Assembly (NCBI GenBank): GCA_902799465.1
Contig: CADCAS010000040.1
Span: 10,924 to 64,626, forward strand
Length of the DNA: 53,703 nucleotides
Source: an uncultured Eubacteriales bacterium
GTDB lineage: Bacteria > Bacillota > Clostridia > Christensenellales > Aristaeellaceae
Reading direction: 5' to 3'
Positions 36,076 through 44,735 of the stretch are shown here, piece by piece. Both the position numbers and the translations under genes were made by a program. The notes under the pieces were generated by a model, which saw nothing but the letters and a program-made list of their open reading frames with translations, had not been told where the DNA came from and ran no database searches. How positions within the stretch are numbered: position 1 is the stretch's first letter; every line of letters starts with the position of its first letter.

Positions 36076-36158
36076 ATGATCCCGCAGGATCAAATCCAGG
36101 AAATCCGCAGGATTTCCACCTTCATTCCCAATTCCCAATTCCCAATTCCCAATTACAA
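36076..36158. repeat. Family-D hairpins and inverted GGGAATT array
   Basis: GATCCCGCAGGATC and GAAATCCGCAGGATTTC hairpins are followed by four inverted GGGAATT units ending about 20 nt before the comM start. Related pieces occur at 39425-39584 and 53531-53570. Confidence 0.7.
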
Positions 36159-36177
36159 TAAAGAAGGAGGCCGCGCC

Positions 36178-37707
36178 ATGCTTGCTTTCGTCTCCAGCTG
36201 CGGGCTCAGCGGCATCGACGGGTTCGCGGTGGACGTGGAGGTGAACCTGGGGCAGGGCATGCCGATGTTCGAGATCGTGGGCCTGCCGGACGCCTCGGTG
36301 AAGGAGAGCCGGGAGCGGGTGCGGGCGGCGCTGAAGAACAGCGGCTTCGCCTTCCCCAGCGCGCGCCTGACGGTGAACCTGGCCCCCGCCGACCAGAAGA
36401 AGGAGGGCCCCTCCTACGACCTGCCCATCGCCCTGGGCATACTGACCTGCATGGGCATCGCGCCGCAGGAGGCCCTCCGGGACACCTGCGTATTCGGCGA
36501 GCTGTCCCTGGACGGCAGCGTGCGCCCGGTGCGCGGGGCGCTGCCCATGGTGATCTCCGCGCGGGAGCGGGGCGTGCGCCGGGTGATGCTGCCCCGGGAC
36601 AACGTCAACGAGGTCAGCTGCGTGGAGGGGCTGGAGATCTACCCGGTGGCCTCACTGTGGGCCGCGGCGCGGCACTTCACCGGGGAGCTGCCCATCGACC
36701 CGGTGGAGCCGGTGGCCTATCAGGCCCTGATCAGCCGCCGCCAGTACAGCGAGGACTTCTGCCACGTCAAGGGCCAGGCCCTGGCCAAGCGCGCCCTGGA
36801 GATCGCCGCGGCGGGCGGCCACAACGTGCTGCTCATCGGCCCGCCCGGCTCGGGCAAGACGCTGATGGCCCGGTGCATGCCCACCATACTGCCCGACATG
36901 ACCTTCGAGGAGGCGCTGGAGGCCACCCGCATCCACTCGGTGGCGGGCATCGTGCCGCCCTCGGGACTGCTGACCGAGCGCCCCTTCCGCTCGCCCCACC
37001 ACACCGCCTCCCACGCCAGCCTGGTGGGCGGCGGCCCCAACGCCCTGCCCGGCGAGATCAGCAAGGCCCACAACGGCGTGCTGTTTTTGGACGAGCTGCC
37101 CGAATACCGCCGGGACGTGCTGGAGGCGCTCAGGCAGCCGATGGAGGACGGCTTCGTCACCATCACCCGCGTCAACGCCCAGTCCACCTACCCCTCCCGC
37201 TTCGTGCTGGTTTGCTCGATGAACCCCTGCCCCTGCGGCAACCTGGGCTCACGCACCAAGCAATGCCGCTGCACGCCCAACGAGATCCGCAGGTATTTGA
37301 ACCGCATCTCCGGCCCGCTGCTGGACCGCATCGACATGCACATCGAGGTGGAGTCCATCCCCGCCGAGAACCTCTCCGACACCGCGCTGTCCGAATCCAG
37401 CGACAGCATCCGAAAGCGCGTGGAGGCCGCCCGGCAGGTGCAGCTGGAGCGCTATAAGACCATCGGCATCCACGCCAACGCGGAGCTCAACGCCCGCACC
37501 CTCGCCCGCGCCTGCAACATGACCCGGGAGGCCCAGGCCCTGCTCCTCGCCTCCACCGAGCGCCTCAAGCTCTCCAACCGCGCCTATACCCGCATCCTCA
37601 AGGTCGCCCGCACCATCGCCGACCTGGACGGCTTCAATGAGATCGAAGAGGCCCAGATCGCAGAGGCCGTGCAGTACAGGACGCTGGACAGGAAGTACTG
37701 GGGATGA
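36178..37707 (+). CDS. comM: YifB/ComM family Mg-chelatase-like AAA+ ATPase
   Basis: A hexameric helicase family that promotes branch migration in natural transformation in some species; 509 residues. The N-terminal ChlI domain begins MLAFVSSCGLSGIDGFAVDV and holds IVGLPDASVKESRERVRAAL. The AAA+ core has Walker A IGPPGSGKTLMARCMP (about 217-232) and Walker B GVLFLDELPEY. The conserved cysteines NPCPCGNLGS and CRCTPNEIRRY follow. ATG 36178 has AAGGAGG upstream. Family assignment is firm; a role in competence here is only inferred. Confidence 0.93.
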   Translation: MLAFVSSCGLSGIDGFAVDVEVNLGQGMPMFEIVGLPDASVKESRERVRAALKNSGFAFPSARLTVNLAPADQKKEGPSYDLPIALGILTCMGIAPQEALRDTCVFGELSLDGSVRPVRGALPMVISARERGVRRVMLPRDNVNEVSCVEGLEIYPVASLWAAARHFTGELPIDPVEPVAYQALISRRQYSEDFCHVKGQALAKRALEIAAAGGHNVLLIGPPGSGKTLMARCMPTILPDMTFEEALEATRIHSVAGIVPPSGLLTERPFRSPHHTASHASLVGGGPNALPGEISKAHNGVLFLDELPEYRRDVLEALRQPMEDGFVTITRVNAQSTYPSRFVLVCSMNPCPCGNLGSRTKQCRCTPNEIRRYLNRISGPLLDRIDMHIEVESIPAENLSDTALSESSDSIRKRVEAARQVQLERYKTIGIHANAELNARTLARACNMTREAQALLLASTERLKLSNRAYTRILKVARTIADLDGFNEIEEAQIAEAVQYRTLDRKYWG

Positions 37708-37719
37708 GCGGAGTATTTA

Positions 37720-37824
37720 GAAAGTGGAAAATGGAGAGTGGAGAATACAATAGCGGCTGACGCTATTCTGAACAGCCCGCGACAGCTCACTGTTTAACTA
37801 TCCACTCCTCACTCTCCACTCTTT
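37720..37824. repeat. Short composite repeat with minimal core
   Basis: Left units GTGGAAA and TGGAGAG (37720-37746), then AATAGCGGCTGACGCTATT, a 40-nt centre and matched inverted units (37798-37824). The core is reduced to almost nothing. Confidence 0.7.
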
Positions 37825-37914
37825 GGAGCGGCGCTTTGACAAATCCCTGGTCATCTCCATTTGTCGGCCCTGGTTTTCTGTGCCATACTGTATGTATGAA
37901 GGAGGCTGATTCTC

Positions 37915-38181
37915 ATGCCCGAATTGAGCCGGTTTGGCGGCATTGTGGTCAAGATGCTGTTTAACGATACCGTCCAGCACAACAAGCCCCATGTGCATGT
38001 ATAGTATGGAGACTATCAGGCTTCGATCGGCATTGATGGAGAACTGCTGGCGGGCTCACTGCCGGTGCGGCAGCTGAAAATGGTCGTAGGCTGGCTGGCG
38101 CTTCACGAGGAAGAAGCCTATGCCGCATGGAACAAGGCGGTTCGCGGCGAGGCGTTTGACAAGATCAAGCCCCTGGCTTAA
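37915..38181 (+). pseudogene. DUF4160 protein with an internal amber codon
   Basis: GGAGG precedes ATG 37915. The frame reads MPELSRFGGIVVKMLFNDTV, then HNKPHVHV, a TAG at 38002-38004, then YGDYQASIGIDGELLAGSLP and continues to TAA at 38179. H-x-HV-x-YG-Y-AS is the DUF4160 core, so the stop sits at a single position inside an otherwise conserved domain. DUF4160 genes pair with DUF2442 genes, as here, often in toxin-antitoxin-like loci. A single-base change from GAG, AAG or CAG would explain it. Confidence 0.75.
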
Positions 38182-38193
38182 GGAGGGTACGAT

Positions 38194-38490
38194 ATGTATG
38201 TAGTGAATGGCATCGCCTATGCCGGAACGGAGGTTCAGGACATGCGCGTGTCCGCCGTAAAGCCTCTGGACGACCTGATGATGTTGGTTACATTCGCATC
38301 CGGTGAGCGCCGCCTCTACGACGCGACGCAGCTTCTGGAGTACCCCGCTTTTCAGCCGCTGAAGGACGAATCTGTCTTCAAAGCGGCAAGCATCGACCAC
38401 GGTGCGGTCACATGGATGGATGGGGATATTGACATCGCTCCCGAAACCATTTACGCCAATAGCTTTCCCTACGATGAAATGGCGATGTGA
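38194..38490 (+). CDS. DUF2442 domain protein
   Basis: A protein of 98 residues. It carries SAVKPLDDLMMLVTFASGER, RRLYDATQLL and the closing ASIDHGAVTWMDGDIDIAPE, the DUF2442 pattern. Function unknown; it is regularly the downstream partner of DUF4160. It starts 12 nt after the DUF4160 stop behind GGAGGG, so translation does not need the full upstream gene. Confidence 0.82.
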   Translation: MYVVNGIAYAGTEVQDMRVSAVKPLDDLMMLVTFASGERRLYDATQLLEYPAFQPLKDESVFKAASIDHGAVTWMDGDIDIAPETIYANSFPYDEMAM

Positions 38491-38578
38491 GATCTTTTTT
38501 TCACATCAGCAGCGACCCCATATCTGAAAAAAGCCCTTCTTTCCCCGCAACCCACACCCGACAGAGCAAGGAGCAGCC

Positions 38579-39367
38579 ATGAGATTATTCGATACCCACT
38601 GTCACATCGCAGACCCCAAATTTGACGAGGACCGGGACGCGGTCATCCAGCGGTTTTTGGACGCCGGGGTCCGGCGGGCGCTGGTGGTGGCCGATCCCCG
38701 GGAGGAGATCCCCAACCAGGCGCAGGTGTTCGACCTGGCGGAGCGGTACGATTTCCTGTACGCCGCCATCGGGGTGCATCCCCACAACGCCTCGGGCTGG
38801 GACGCGGACGCGGAGGCCACGCTGCGGCGGTACCTGGCCCACCCGAAGTGCCGCCTGCTGGGGGAGATCGGGCTGGATTACCACTACGACCTGTCGCCCC
38901 GGGACGTCCAGCGGCGGGTGTTCGACCTCCAGCTGGACCTGGCCTGCGCGCTGGACATGCCCGTGCAGCTCCACATCCGGGAGGCCCACGGCGATTGCAT
39001 GGACATGCTCCGCGCCCGGGCGAGGACCGGGAAGGCGCCCGCGGGCATCATGCACTGCTACACCGGCAGCTGGGAGGCGGCGAAGGTCTACCTGGACCTG
39101 GGCTTCTACATCTCCCTCTCCGGGGCGCTGACCTTCAAGAACGCGCCGAAGCTCAGGGAGGTGGCCCAGAACACCCCCGCGGATCGGCTGCTCATCGAGA
39201 CCGACTGCCCCTACATGGCCCCCGTTCCCCTGCGCGGCCGCCGCAACGAGCCGTCCTTCATCGTCCACACCTTCCAAAAGCTGGCGGAATTCCGAAACGA
39301 GGACCCCGAAGTCCTCTCCGAACAGCTCTGGCAAAACGCCCACGCCGCGCTGCGCCTGGAGGCGTGA
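38579..39367 (+). CDS. tatD: TatD family metal-dependent DNase
   Basis: A TIM-barrel metallohydrolase of 262 residues. Metal ligands are visible: FDTHCHI (residues 4-10), the glutamate in GEIGLDYHYD (about 93-102), HIREAH, MHCYTGS and IETDCPYMAPVPLRGRRNEPS split near the C-terminus. It removes 3' nucleotides from damaged DNA in model species. The ATG follows AAGGAGCAGCC. Ordinary and intact. Confidence 0.93.
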   Translation: MRLFDTHCHIADPKFDEDRDAVIQRFLDAGVRRALVVADPREEIPNQAQVFDLAERYDFLYAAIGVHPHNASGWDADAEATLRRYLAHPKCRLLGEIGLDYHYDLSPRDVQRRVFDLQLDLACALDMPVQLHIREAHGDCMDMLRARARTGKAPAGIMHCYTGSWEAAKVYLDLGFYISLSGALTFKNAPKLREVAQNTPADRLLIETDCPYMAPVPLRGRRNEPSFIVHTFQKLAEFRNEDPEVLSEQLWQNAHAALRLEA

Positions 39368-39424
39368 GGGATGGTTCCGGGCGACATACTTCCATAAACA
39401 TGCATATGCAGGGCTGAAGCCCGA

Positions 39425-39584
39425 ATTGAAAATGGAGAATGATGGTGCAAATCCCGCGGATCTGTTTGATTAAACCGTATAAGCGGCGGTGTTGCGCACA
39501 GTTACGGCCTTTATATCAAAGAAATCCGCAAGGATTTCCACATGAATTCTCCATTCTCCATTTTCCATTTTCCATTCTCAATTC
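39425..39584. repeat. Composite repeat, family-D core
   Basis: Left units GAAAATGGAGAAT (39427-39440), core GATGGTGCAAATCCCGCGGAT ending in the GAAATCCGCAAGGATTTC hairpin (39520-39537), and right matched inverted GGAGAAT/GGAAAAT units (39543-39584). Confidence 0.75.
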
Positions 39585-39630
39585 AAATCGATAGCGATTT
39601 GTCACAACCGATCCACAAAGGAGTTCCCAC

Positions 39631-41016
39631 ATGAACGAAATCAAATGCCCCCACTGCGGGGAGGTCTTTCAGGTGGACGAGGCGGGGTACGCGGCCATCG
39701 CCGCCCAGGTGCGCAACCAGCAATTCGAGGACGAGGTGGCCGGCCGCGCGGAGGCGCTGCACCGTGAGCTGGAGGCCAAACAGCGGGCCGCGCTGACGGA
39801 GGCCGAGGCGCGCAGCGCCCGTGCCCTGGCGGACAAGGACCGGGAGATCGCCCGGCTCCAGGAGCGTGCCAAGTCCGCGGAGGCGAACCAGAAGCACGCC
39901 GTGGACAGCGCCACCCAGCGGCAGCAGACCGAGATCACCCGCCTCCAGGGCCTGCTGGCCCATGAGAAGCAGGCCGCCGAGACCCAGCGCCAGGCCATGG
40001 AGGCCCAGCGGCTCCAGGCCGTGGCGGACCGGGAGCGGGAGATCGTCCAGCTCAAGGCCAAACTCGCCGCCACCGACACCGACAGACAGCTGGCCGTGGC
40101 CAACGCCGTCCGGGACCGGGACACCGAGATCGTGCGGCTGAACGGCGAGATCGTGCAGGAGAAGCAGGCCGCCGCGCTCCGGGAGCAGGGCCTGCGGGAG
40201 TCCCACAGCGTGGAGGTCCGGCGGCTGGAGGCGGAGATCGAGCAGTACAAGGACTTCAAGCTGCGCCAGTCCACCAAGATGATCGGCGAGAGCCTGGAGC
40301 AGCACTGCCTCACGTCCTTCAATCAGGTGCGCATGATGGCCTTCCCCAACGCCTACTTCGAGAAGGACAACGACGTGGTGGAGGGCACCAAGGGCGACTT
40401 CGTCTACCGCGAGGAGACCCCCGACGGCATCCCCCTGCTGTCGATCATGTTCGAGATGAAGAACGAGGCCGACGCCACCGAAAAGAAGCACCGCAACGAG
40501 GACTTTCTGGACAAGCTGGACAAGGACCGCAGGAAGAAGAGCTGCGAATACGCCGTGCTGGTGTCCATGCTGGAGCCCGACAGCGAATACTACAATGTGG
40601 GCATCGTGGACATGTCCTACCGCCACGAGAAGATGTACGTCATCCGCCCCCAGTTCTTCATCCCCCTCATCTCCCTGCTGCGCAACGCCGCCCTCTCCTC
40701 CGTCCAGACCCGGCGGGAGCTGGCCGCCGCCCAGCAGCAGAACATCGACGTGCGCCAGTTCGAGCAGGCCATGATGGACTTCAAGGACAAGTTCGGCCGC
40801 AACTACCAGCTGGCCAAGCAGCACTACGACAAGGCCATCTCCGAGATCGACGAGACCATCAAGCATCTGGAAAAGGTCAAGGAGATGCTCACCAAGTCTG
40901 ATAACCAGCTCCGCCTCGCCAACGACAAGGCCCAGGACCTCACCATCAAAAAGCTCACCAAGGGCAACGCGACCATGCGGGAGAAGTTTCTGGAGGCGGG
41001 GATCGAGATCAAATGA
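39631..41016 (+). CDS. DUF2130 domain protein
   Basis: A protein of 461 residues. The N-terminal zinc-ribbon-like IKCPHCGEVFQVDEAGYAAI (about 4-23) is followed by a long coiled coil (about 28-205) and the DUF2130 domain (about 205-350: KLRQSTKMIGESLEQHC, ALSSVQTRR near the end), with FEMKNEAD and KKSCEYAVLVSMLEPDSEYY resembling a restriction-endonuclease-like fold. Function is unknown; a DNA-related role is often suggested. A second coiled coil ends the protein. No linked restriction or defence genes are seen. Confidence 0.85.
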   Translation: MNEIKCPHCGEVFQVDEAGYAAIAAQVRNQQFEDEVAGRAEALHRELEAKQRAALTEAEARSARALADKDREIARLQERAKSAEANQKHAVDSATQRQQTEITRLQGLLAHEKQAAETQRQAMEAQRLQAVADREREIVQLKAKLAATDTDRQLAVANAVRDRDTEIVRLNGEIVQEKQAAALREQGLRESHSVEVRRLEAEIEQYKDFKLRQSTKMIGESLEQHCLTSFNQVRMMAFPNAYFEKDNDVVEGTKGDFVYREETPDGIPLLSIMFEMKNEADATEKKHRNEDFLDKLDKDRRKKSCEYAVLVSMLEPDSEYYNVGIVDMSYRHEKMYVIRPQFFIPLISLLRNAALSSVQTRRELAAAQQQNIDVRQFEQAMMDFKDKFGRNYQLAKQHYDKAISEIDETIKHLEKVKEMLTKSDNQLRLANDKAQDLTIKKLTKGNATMREKFLEAGIEIK

Positions 41017-41048
41017 CGACAGCGGGGACGCCATGTCCCCGCTGTCGA

Positions 41049-41441
41049 TCATTGCATATACATCTCATAAAACCGCGCCACGGACATCACCGACGCCTCC
41101 TCCGGAAAGTGGGCCAGGTTGCCCGTCACCAGCGGCACGCCGCAGAAGCGCGCGACCTCGTAGAACTTGCGGTCGCTCTCATCCGAAAAGGGTATCTGCG
41201 GCAGCGGGTCCGCCACCACGGAGATGCCCGCCTTGACCATCGGCTCCAGCAGCGCCCGGATCTCCCATTCCTGAAACCGGAATTTGGGATAGCGCAGCAC
41301 CCGTTCATATTCCTCCAGTATCCTGAAATCATAGCACAGCGTGAATCGCCGCGCCAGCACCGCGTTGACGATCTCCCACGGTCTGCGCCCCGGCGACCAC
41401 AGCGCCGAGACCAGCACGTTGGTATCCAATACGACGTTCAT
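41049..41441 (-). CDS. PIN-family ribonuclease toxin
   Basis: A toxin-antitoxin nuclease of 130 residues of the COG1569 type. The fold starts NVVLDTNVLVSALWSPG (first acidic residue at 6), with FRILEEYERVLRYPKF (acidic 43-44), DRKFYEVARFCGVPLVTGNL and the closing ARFYEMY. PIN toxins cleave RNA. The start overlaps the antitoxin stop by 4 nt (ATGA), so the pair is translated together. Confidence 0.88.
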   Translation of the reverse strand: MNVVLDTNVLVSALWSPGRRPWEIVNAVLARRFTLCYDFRILEEYERVLRYPKFRFQEWEIRALLEPMVKAGISVVADPLPQIPFSDESDRKFYEVARFCGVPLVTGNLAHFPEEASVMSVARFYEMYMQ

Positions 41442-41719
41442 GCGCCGTCCCCCCGGCGCGCCTCGGCGATGGCGGCCTCGATCTCCGCGTCGGACATGTA
41501 GCCCGCCTCGGCGGCCCTGCGGCGCATGCGGTTCATGGCGATCATCGCCCGCGCCTGCCGCACCGCCTGCACCGTCTCGTCAAAGCCTCCCTCGGGAATC
41601 TCGATCATCAGCGCCGAGGGCTTGCCGTTGTTGGTGATGACCACCTCGTCCCCCTGCGCCAGCCTACTCCACATCGCGCCGGAGGCCGTTCGCATGTCCC
41701 GCACAGAATAAAACTCCAT
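41438..41719 (-). CDS. Phd/YefM-family antitoxin
   Basis: A protein of 93 residues. The N-terminal Phd/YefM fold reads MEFYSVRDMRTASGAMWSRL, then GDEVVITNNGKPSALMIEIP. The C-terminal helices (ARAMIAMNRMRRRAAEAGYM) would wrap the PIN toxin. It binds its own promoter in this family; a perfect palindrome lies between the -35 and -10 boxes. ATG 41719 follows GGGAGGTG. Confidence 0.87.
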   Translation of the reverse strand: MEFYSVRDMRTASGAMWSRLAQGDEVVITNNGKPSALMIEIPEGGFDETVQAVRQARAMIAMNRMRRRAAEAGYMSDAEIEAAIAEARRGDGA

Positions 41720-41739
41720 AGCAACACCTCCCGACAATA

Positions 41740-41768
41740 TTGTACACGATCGTGTCCACATTGTCAAC
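41740..41768 (-). promoter_or_regulatory. Toxin-antitoxin promoter with operator in the spacer
   Basis: TTGACA (41763-41768) and TACAAT (41740-41745) are 17 nt apart. The 12-bp perfect palindrome ACACGATCGTGT (41745-41756) occupies the spacer, a fitting site for autorepression by the antitoxin. Confidence 0.82.
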
Positions 41769-41792
41769 CGGCACAGAAAAAGGCGGCACGCG

Positions 41793-42075
41793 CTCACGCA
41801 TAAATGCCAAGACCGCTTGGAATCTTACAGAAAGGTTACGAGTCGTACCTGTTTCCATCACATGTGCCGGCAACGCCTAAGCATGTGGATTCCCACAAAG
41901 AAATCGCTTGCGATTTCGACTGGGAATCGGTACCTGCCAGTCAGGAAATTCGTGTCGTCAGGCGCACCTGCCAGTCAGGAAATTCGTGTCGTCAGGCGCG
42001 AATTTCCGCGTCCCTCCCTCCCTCGCGCAAAATCCGCAGATTTTGCGCGACAGGCTCACGCATTCATGCGTGAGC
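41793..42075. repeat. Hairpin-rich 283-bp element with 10-bp inverted ends
   Basis: Ends GCTCACGCAT (41793-41802) and ATGCGTGAGC (42066-42075). Inside are an AAATCGCTTGCGATTT palindrome, two exact 34-bp direct repeats (41932-41965 and 41966-41999) and an AAAATCCGCAGATTTT palindrome. The 13-mer AAAAAGGCGGCAC flanks it on both sides. Between the toxin-antitoxin promoter and the rpsA terminator I see no gene. Confidence 0.6.
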
Positions 42076-42082
42076 CGTGAAA

Positions 42083-42106
42083 AAGGCGGCACCTGCGTGC
42101 CGCCTT
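42083..42106 (-). terminator. Terminator of ispH-rpsA
   Basis: AAGGCGGCAC (42083-42092) pairs with GTGCCGCCTT (42097-42106), just after the stop codon; on the minus strand TTTTTC follows. Confidence 0.85.
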
Positions 42107-42120
42107 AAAGATATGTGGGA

Positions 42121-44079
42121 TTATTCCTGAACCTCATCCTCGCCGGGGATGTCGTAGGCGCCGTCATCGGCCACGGAATCCATGGCCTCGTCCTCGAGCA
42201 CCTCGCGGATGGAGAGGGAGATGCGCTTGGCTTCGGTATTGACGTCAAGCACCTTGACGCGGACGATATCGCCCACGTTCACGGCGTCCTCGACCTTGGC
42301 GATGCGGGTCAGGGCGCACTGGGAGATGTGCACCAGGCCGTCCAGGCCGGGCTCGAGCTCCACGAAAGCGCCGAAGGTGGTGATGCGGACGACCTTGCCC
42401 TCCACCACGGAGCCCACGGGATACTTCTGATCCGCCACGGACCAGGGCTTGGGCTGGGTCTGCTTGTAGCTGAGGGAGATGCGCTCGCGCTCGGGGTCCA
42501 CGTTCAGGATCTTCACGTCGATCTCCTGGCCCACGGACACCACGTCGGAGGGATGCTTCACGCGGCCCCAGCTGAGGTCGGTGACGTGCACCAGGCCGTC
42601 CACGCCGCCGATGTCCACGAAGGCGCCGAAGTCCGCCAGACGGCGCACGGTGCCCTTGACGATGGAGCCAACCTCGAGGGACTCCCAGATCTTCTTCTTC
42701 TTCTCGGCCTCTTCGACCATCAGCACGGCCTTGCGGCTGGCGACGATGCGCTTCTTGGCCTTGTCGATCTCGATGATCTTCAGGGTCATTTTCTGGCCCA
42801 CGAACTCGTCGATCTTCTCGACATAACGCAGGGACAGCTGGGAGGCGGGGATGAAGGTGCGGATGCCCGCGACGTCGGCCAGCAGGCCGCCCTTGACGGC
42901 TTCCTTGCCCACGCCCTCGACGAACTCGCCGGCCTCCTGCTTGGCCACGATCTCTTCCCAGGCCTTGCGGTTGATGATGTTCTTCTGAGACAGAAGGACG
43001 TTGCCTTCGCCGTCATTCACCTTGACGACCTCGACTTCGATCTCGTCGTCGATCTTGACATCGGTGGAAGAAAGGTCAGTCTTCTTCACGATACCGTCAG
43101 CCTTGTAGCCGATGTTGACGCAGACTTCGTCTTCAGTGATCTGCACGACCTTGCCGGTGACGACCTGGCCGGGGCGAATTTGAACCAAGGTCTGGTCGAT
43201 GACTTCATCGGACATGGCCTCGATCTCAGGGTTCTCTTCAGGGGTAACTTTCTTCTCGATGTCGTTCATTCTTGCAACAACCTCCTTAATTATACAATCC
43301 GGTGTGGAAGCACCGGCTGTAATCCCTATGGTATCGGACGGTGAGAAGTGGATGCCGTCCAATTCCGCCGCGGTCTCGATGAAATAAGTCCTGCGGCATA
43401 TATCAGCGGCGAGCCTGTAGAGCTTGCGACTGTTCGAGCTCTCCCGGCCGCCGATGACGATCATGGCGTCCACCCGCGCGGCGAGCTCCGCGGCCTCCCG
43501 CTGCCGGTCCCGCGTGGCGGGGCAGATGGTGGCCTGGATCTCAAGCTCGGGCACGCGGGCCTTCAGAAGCCCGCAGATCTCGGCGAATTTGGCCTCGGCC
43601 ATGGTGGTCTGGCTGACCACCCGGGCGCGCGTCATGGGCGGGAGATTTTGGACATCTTCTTCTGTTAGCACCGCGTGGGCCTCGCCCTCCGTCCAGCCTA
43701 ATATGCCCTGGACCTCGGGGTGTCTATCCTCGCCCACCACGATCAGCGGCACGCCGTCCTCCGACGCGCGCCTCGCCATCTCGTGGATGCGCTGCACAAA
43801 GGGACAGGTGGCGTCCACCACCTCGCAGTCCCGGGCCATCAGGGCCTCATAGGTCCGCCGTCCGATGCCGTGGGAGCGTATCACCGCCCGCGCGCCCTCC
43901 GGCACGTCCGCAGGCGATTCCACCGCCACCACGCCCAGCCCCTCCAGGCGCTTCACCGCCTGGGGATTGTGGATGATCGGTCCCAGGGTCACCGCCGGAG
44001 CGCAGCGCTCCGCGGTCTCCATGGCCCGCCGCACGCCGAAACAGAATCCCGCGTGCCGCGCAAGGCACACACCCGCCAT
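42121..44079 (-). CDS. ispH-rpsA: Fused HMBPP reductase (IspH) and ribosomal protein S1
   Basis: A bifunctional protein of 652 residues. Residues 1-about 280 are IspH, the [4Fe-4S] enzyme making IPP and DMAPP in the MEP pathway, with cluster cysteines C13 (GFCFGV), C92 (DATCPFV) and C186 (ATICPATRDRQ), and HPEV and SSNS motifs. Residues from about 304 hold four S1 RNA-binding domains (for example GTVRRLADFGAFVDIGGVDG). The join is near MNDIEKKVTPEENPE. This fusion is known in Clostridia. ATG 44079 lies behind GGGGGAGG. The usual upstream partners plsC and cmk follow the same order, separated here by a composite repeat. Confidence 0.95.
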   Translation of the reverse strand: MAGVCLARHAGFCFGVRRAMETAERCAPAVTLGPIIHNPQAVKRLEGLGVVAVESPADVPEGARAVIRSHGIGRRTYEALMARDCEVVDATCPFVQRIHEMARRASEDGVPLIVVGEDRHPEVQGILGWTEGEAHAVLTEEDVQNLPPMTRARVVSQTTMAEAKFAEICGLLKARVPELEIQATICPATRDRQREAAELAARVDAMIVIGGRESSNSRKLYRLAADICRRTYFIETAAELDGIHFSPSDTIGITAGASTPDCIIKEVVARMNDIEKKVTPEENPEIEAMSDEVIDQTLVQIRPGQVVTGKVVQITEDEVCVNIGYKADGIVKKTDLSSTDVKIDDEIEVEVVKVNDGEGNVLLSQKNIINRKAWEEIVAKQEAGEFVEGVGKEAVKGGLLADVAGIRTFIPASQLSLRYVEKIDEFVGQKMTLKIIEIDKAKKRIVASRKAVLMVEEAEKKKKIWESLEVGSIVKGTVRRLADFGAFVDIGGVDGLVHVTDLSWGRVKHPSDVVSVGQEIDVKILNVDPERERISLSYKQTQPKPWSVADQKYPVGSVVEGKVVRITTFGAFVELEPGLDGLVHISQCALTRIAKVEDAVNVGDIVRVKVLDVNTEAKRISLSIREVLEDEAMDSVADDGAYDIPGEDEVQE

Positions 44080-44226
44080 GGCCCATGACCTCCCCCGCGC
44101 CGGGTCGTTTTTCGACGTTAACACTTTATCGCGCCAAAACAACCCAATTCGCTATCCGTGTTATTTCGCCTATCCACCCGTGGATTCCTGCCGGATTTGT
44201 ATAATTAACGTATATTTTACTGTATG

Positions 44227-44735
44227 TTAGGGAGTAGGCAGTAGGCAGTAGGGAGTAGGGGAAGTTACGGCAAACCTGTGCCTTCTATTGAAAGCGCCGC
44301 GTTCTCTGGAGGCCGTTATTCAGGCTTGCTGTAATAAACGGGTATTTGACGGGACAGGGGGACGACCTCTCAGTCAGCCTGCCGGCTGACAGCTCCCCTG
44401 AAAGGGGAGCCAGGGCTTCCGCGCCAACGTTCCTCTTGGCTCCCCTTTCAGGGGTTCGAGCGCCCGGAAAACAGTCCAGTGGACTGTTTTCAGCGAGAAC
44501 GGGCCGGCAGGCCCCGGATAGCTGTCGCCGACGAAGTCGGTGACTGAGAGGTCGTCCCCCGACAACTTCCGCTTTACCGCCAACCCTACCAGATACTTCC
44601 GGGATATTCCAAGGATACAAGACGTCCAACATTCCTTCAGAACGCTATACATCTGCCGTTCTCCCCCTCTCCCTACTGCCTACTCCCTACTCCCTACTCC
44701 CTACTCCCTACTCCCTAATTCCTACTCCCTAATCC
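44227..44735. repeat. Composite repeat with interrupted type-A core
   Basis: The left array GGGAGTA/GGCAGTA (44227-44260) is followed by GGGGAAGTTACGGCA. The type-A core (44361-44556) is split by a 65-bp insertion (44455-44519) carrying the GAAAACAGTCCA/TGGACTGTTTTC hairpin. TTCAGAACGCTATACATCTGCC leads into matched inverted GGGAGTA units (44667-44735), which encode the PlsC C-terminus. Confidence 0.82.

Noticed and set aside
38002..38004. Recoded amber codon (for example pyrrolysine) in DUF4160
   Set aside because: No other gene here has an in-frame TAG, no pyl genes are in view, and a point mutation is simpler; kept only as a question in the findings.
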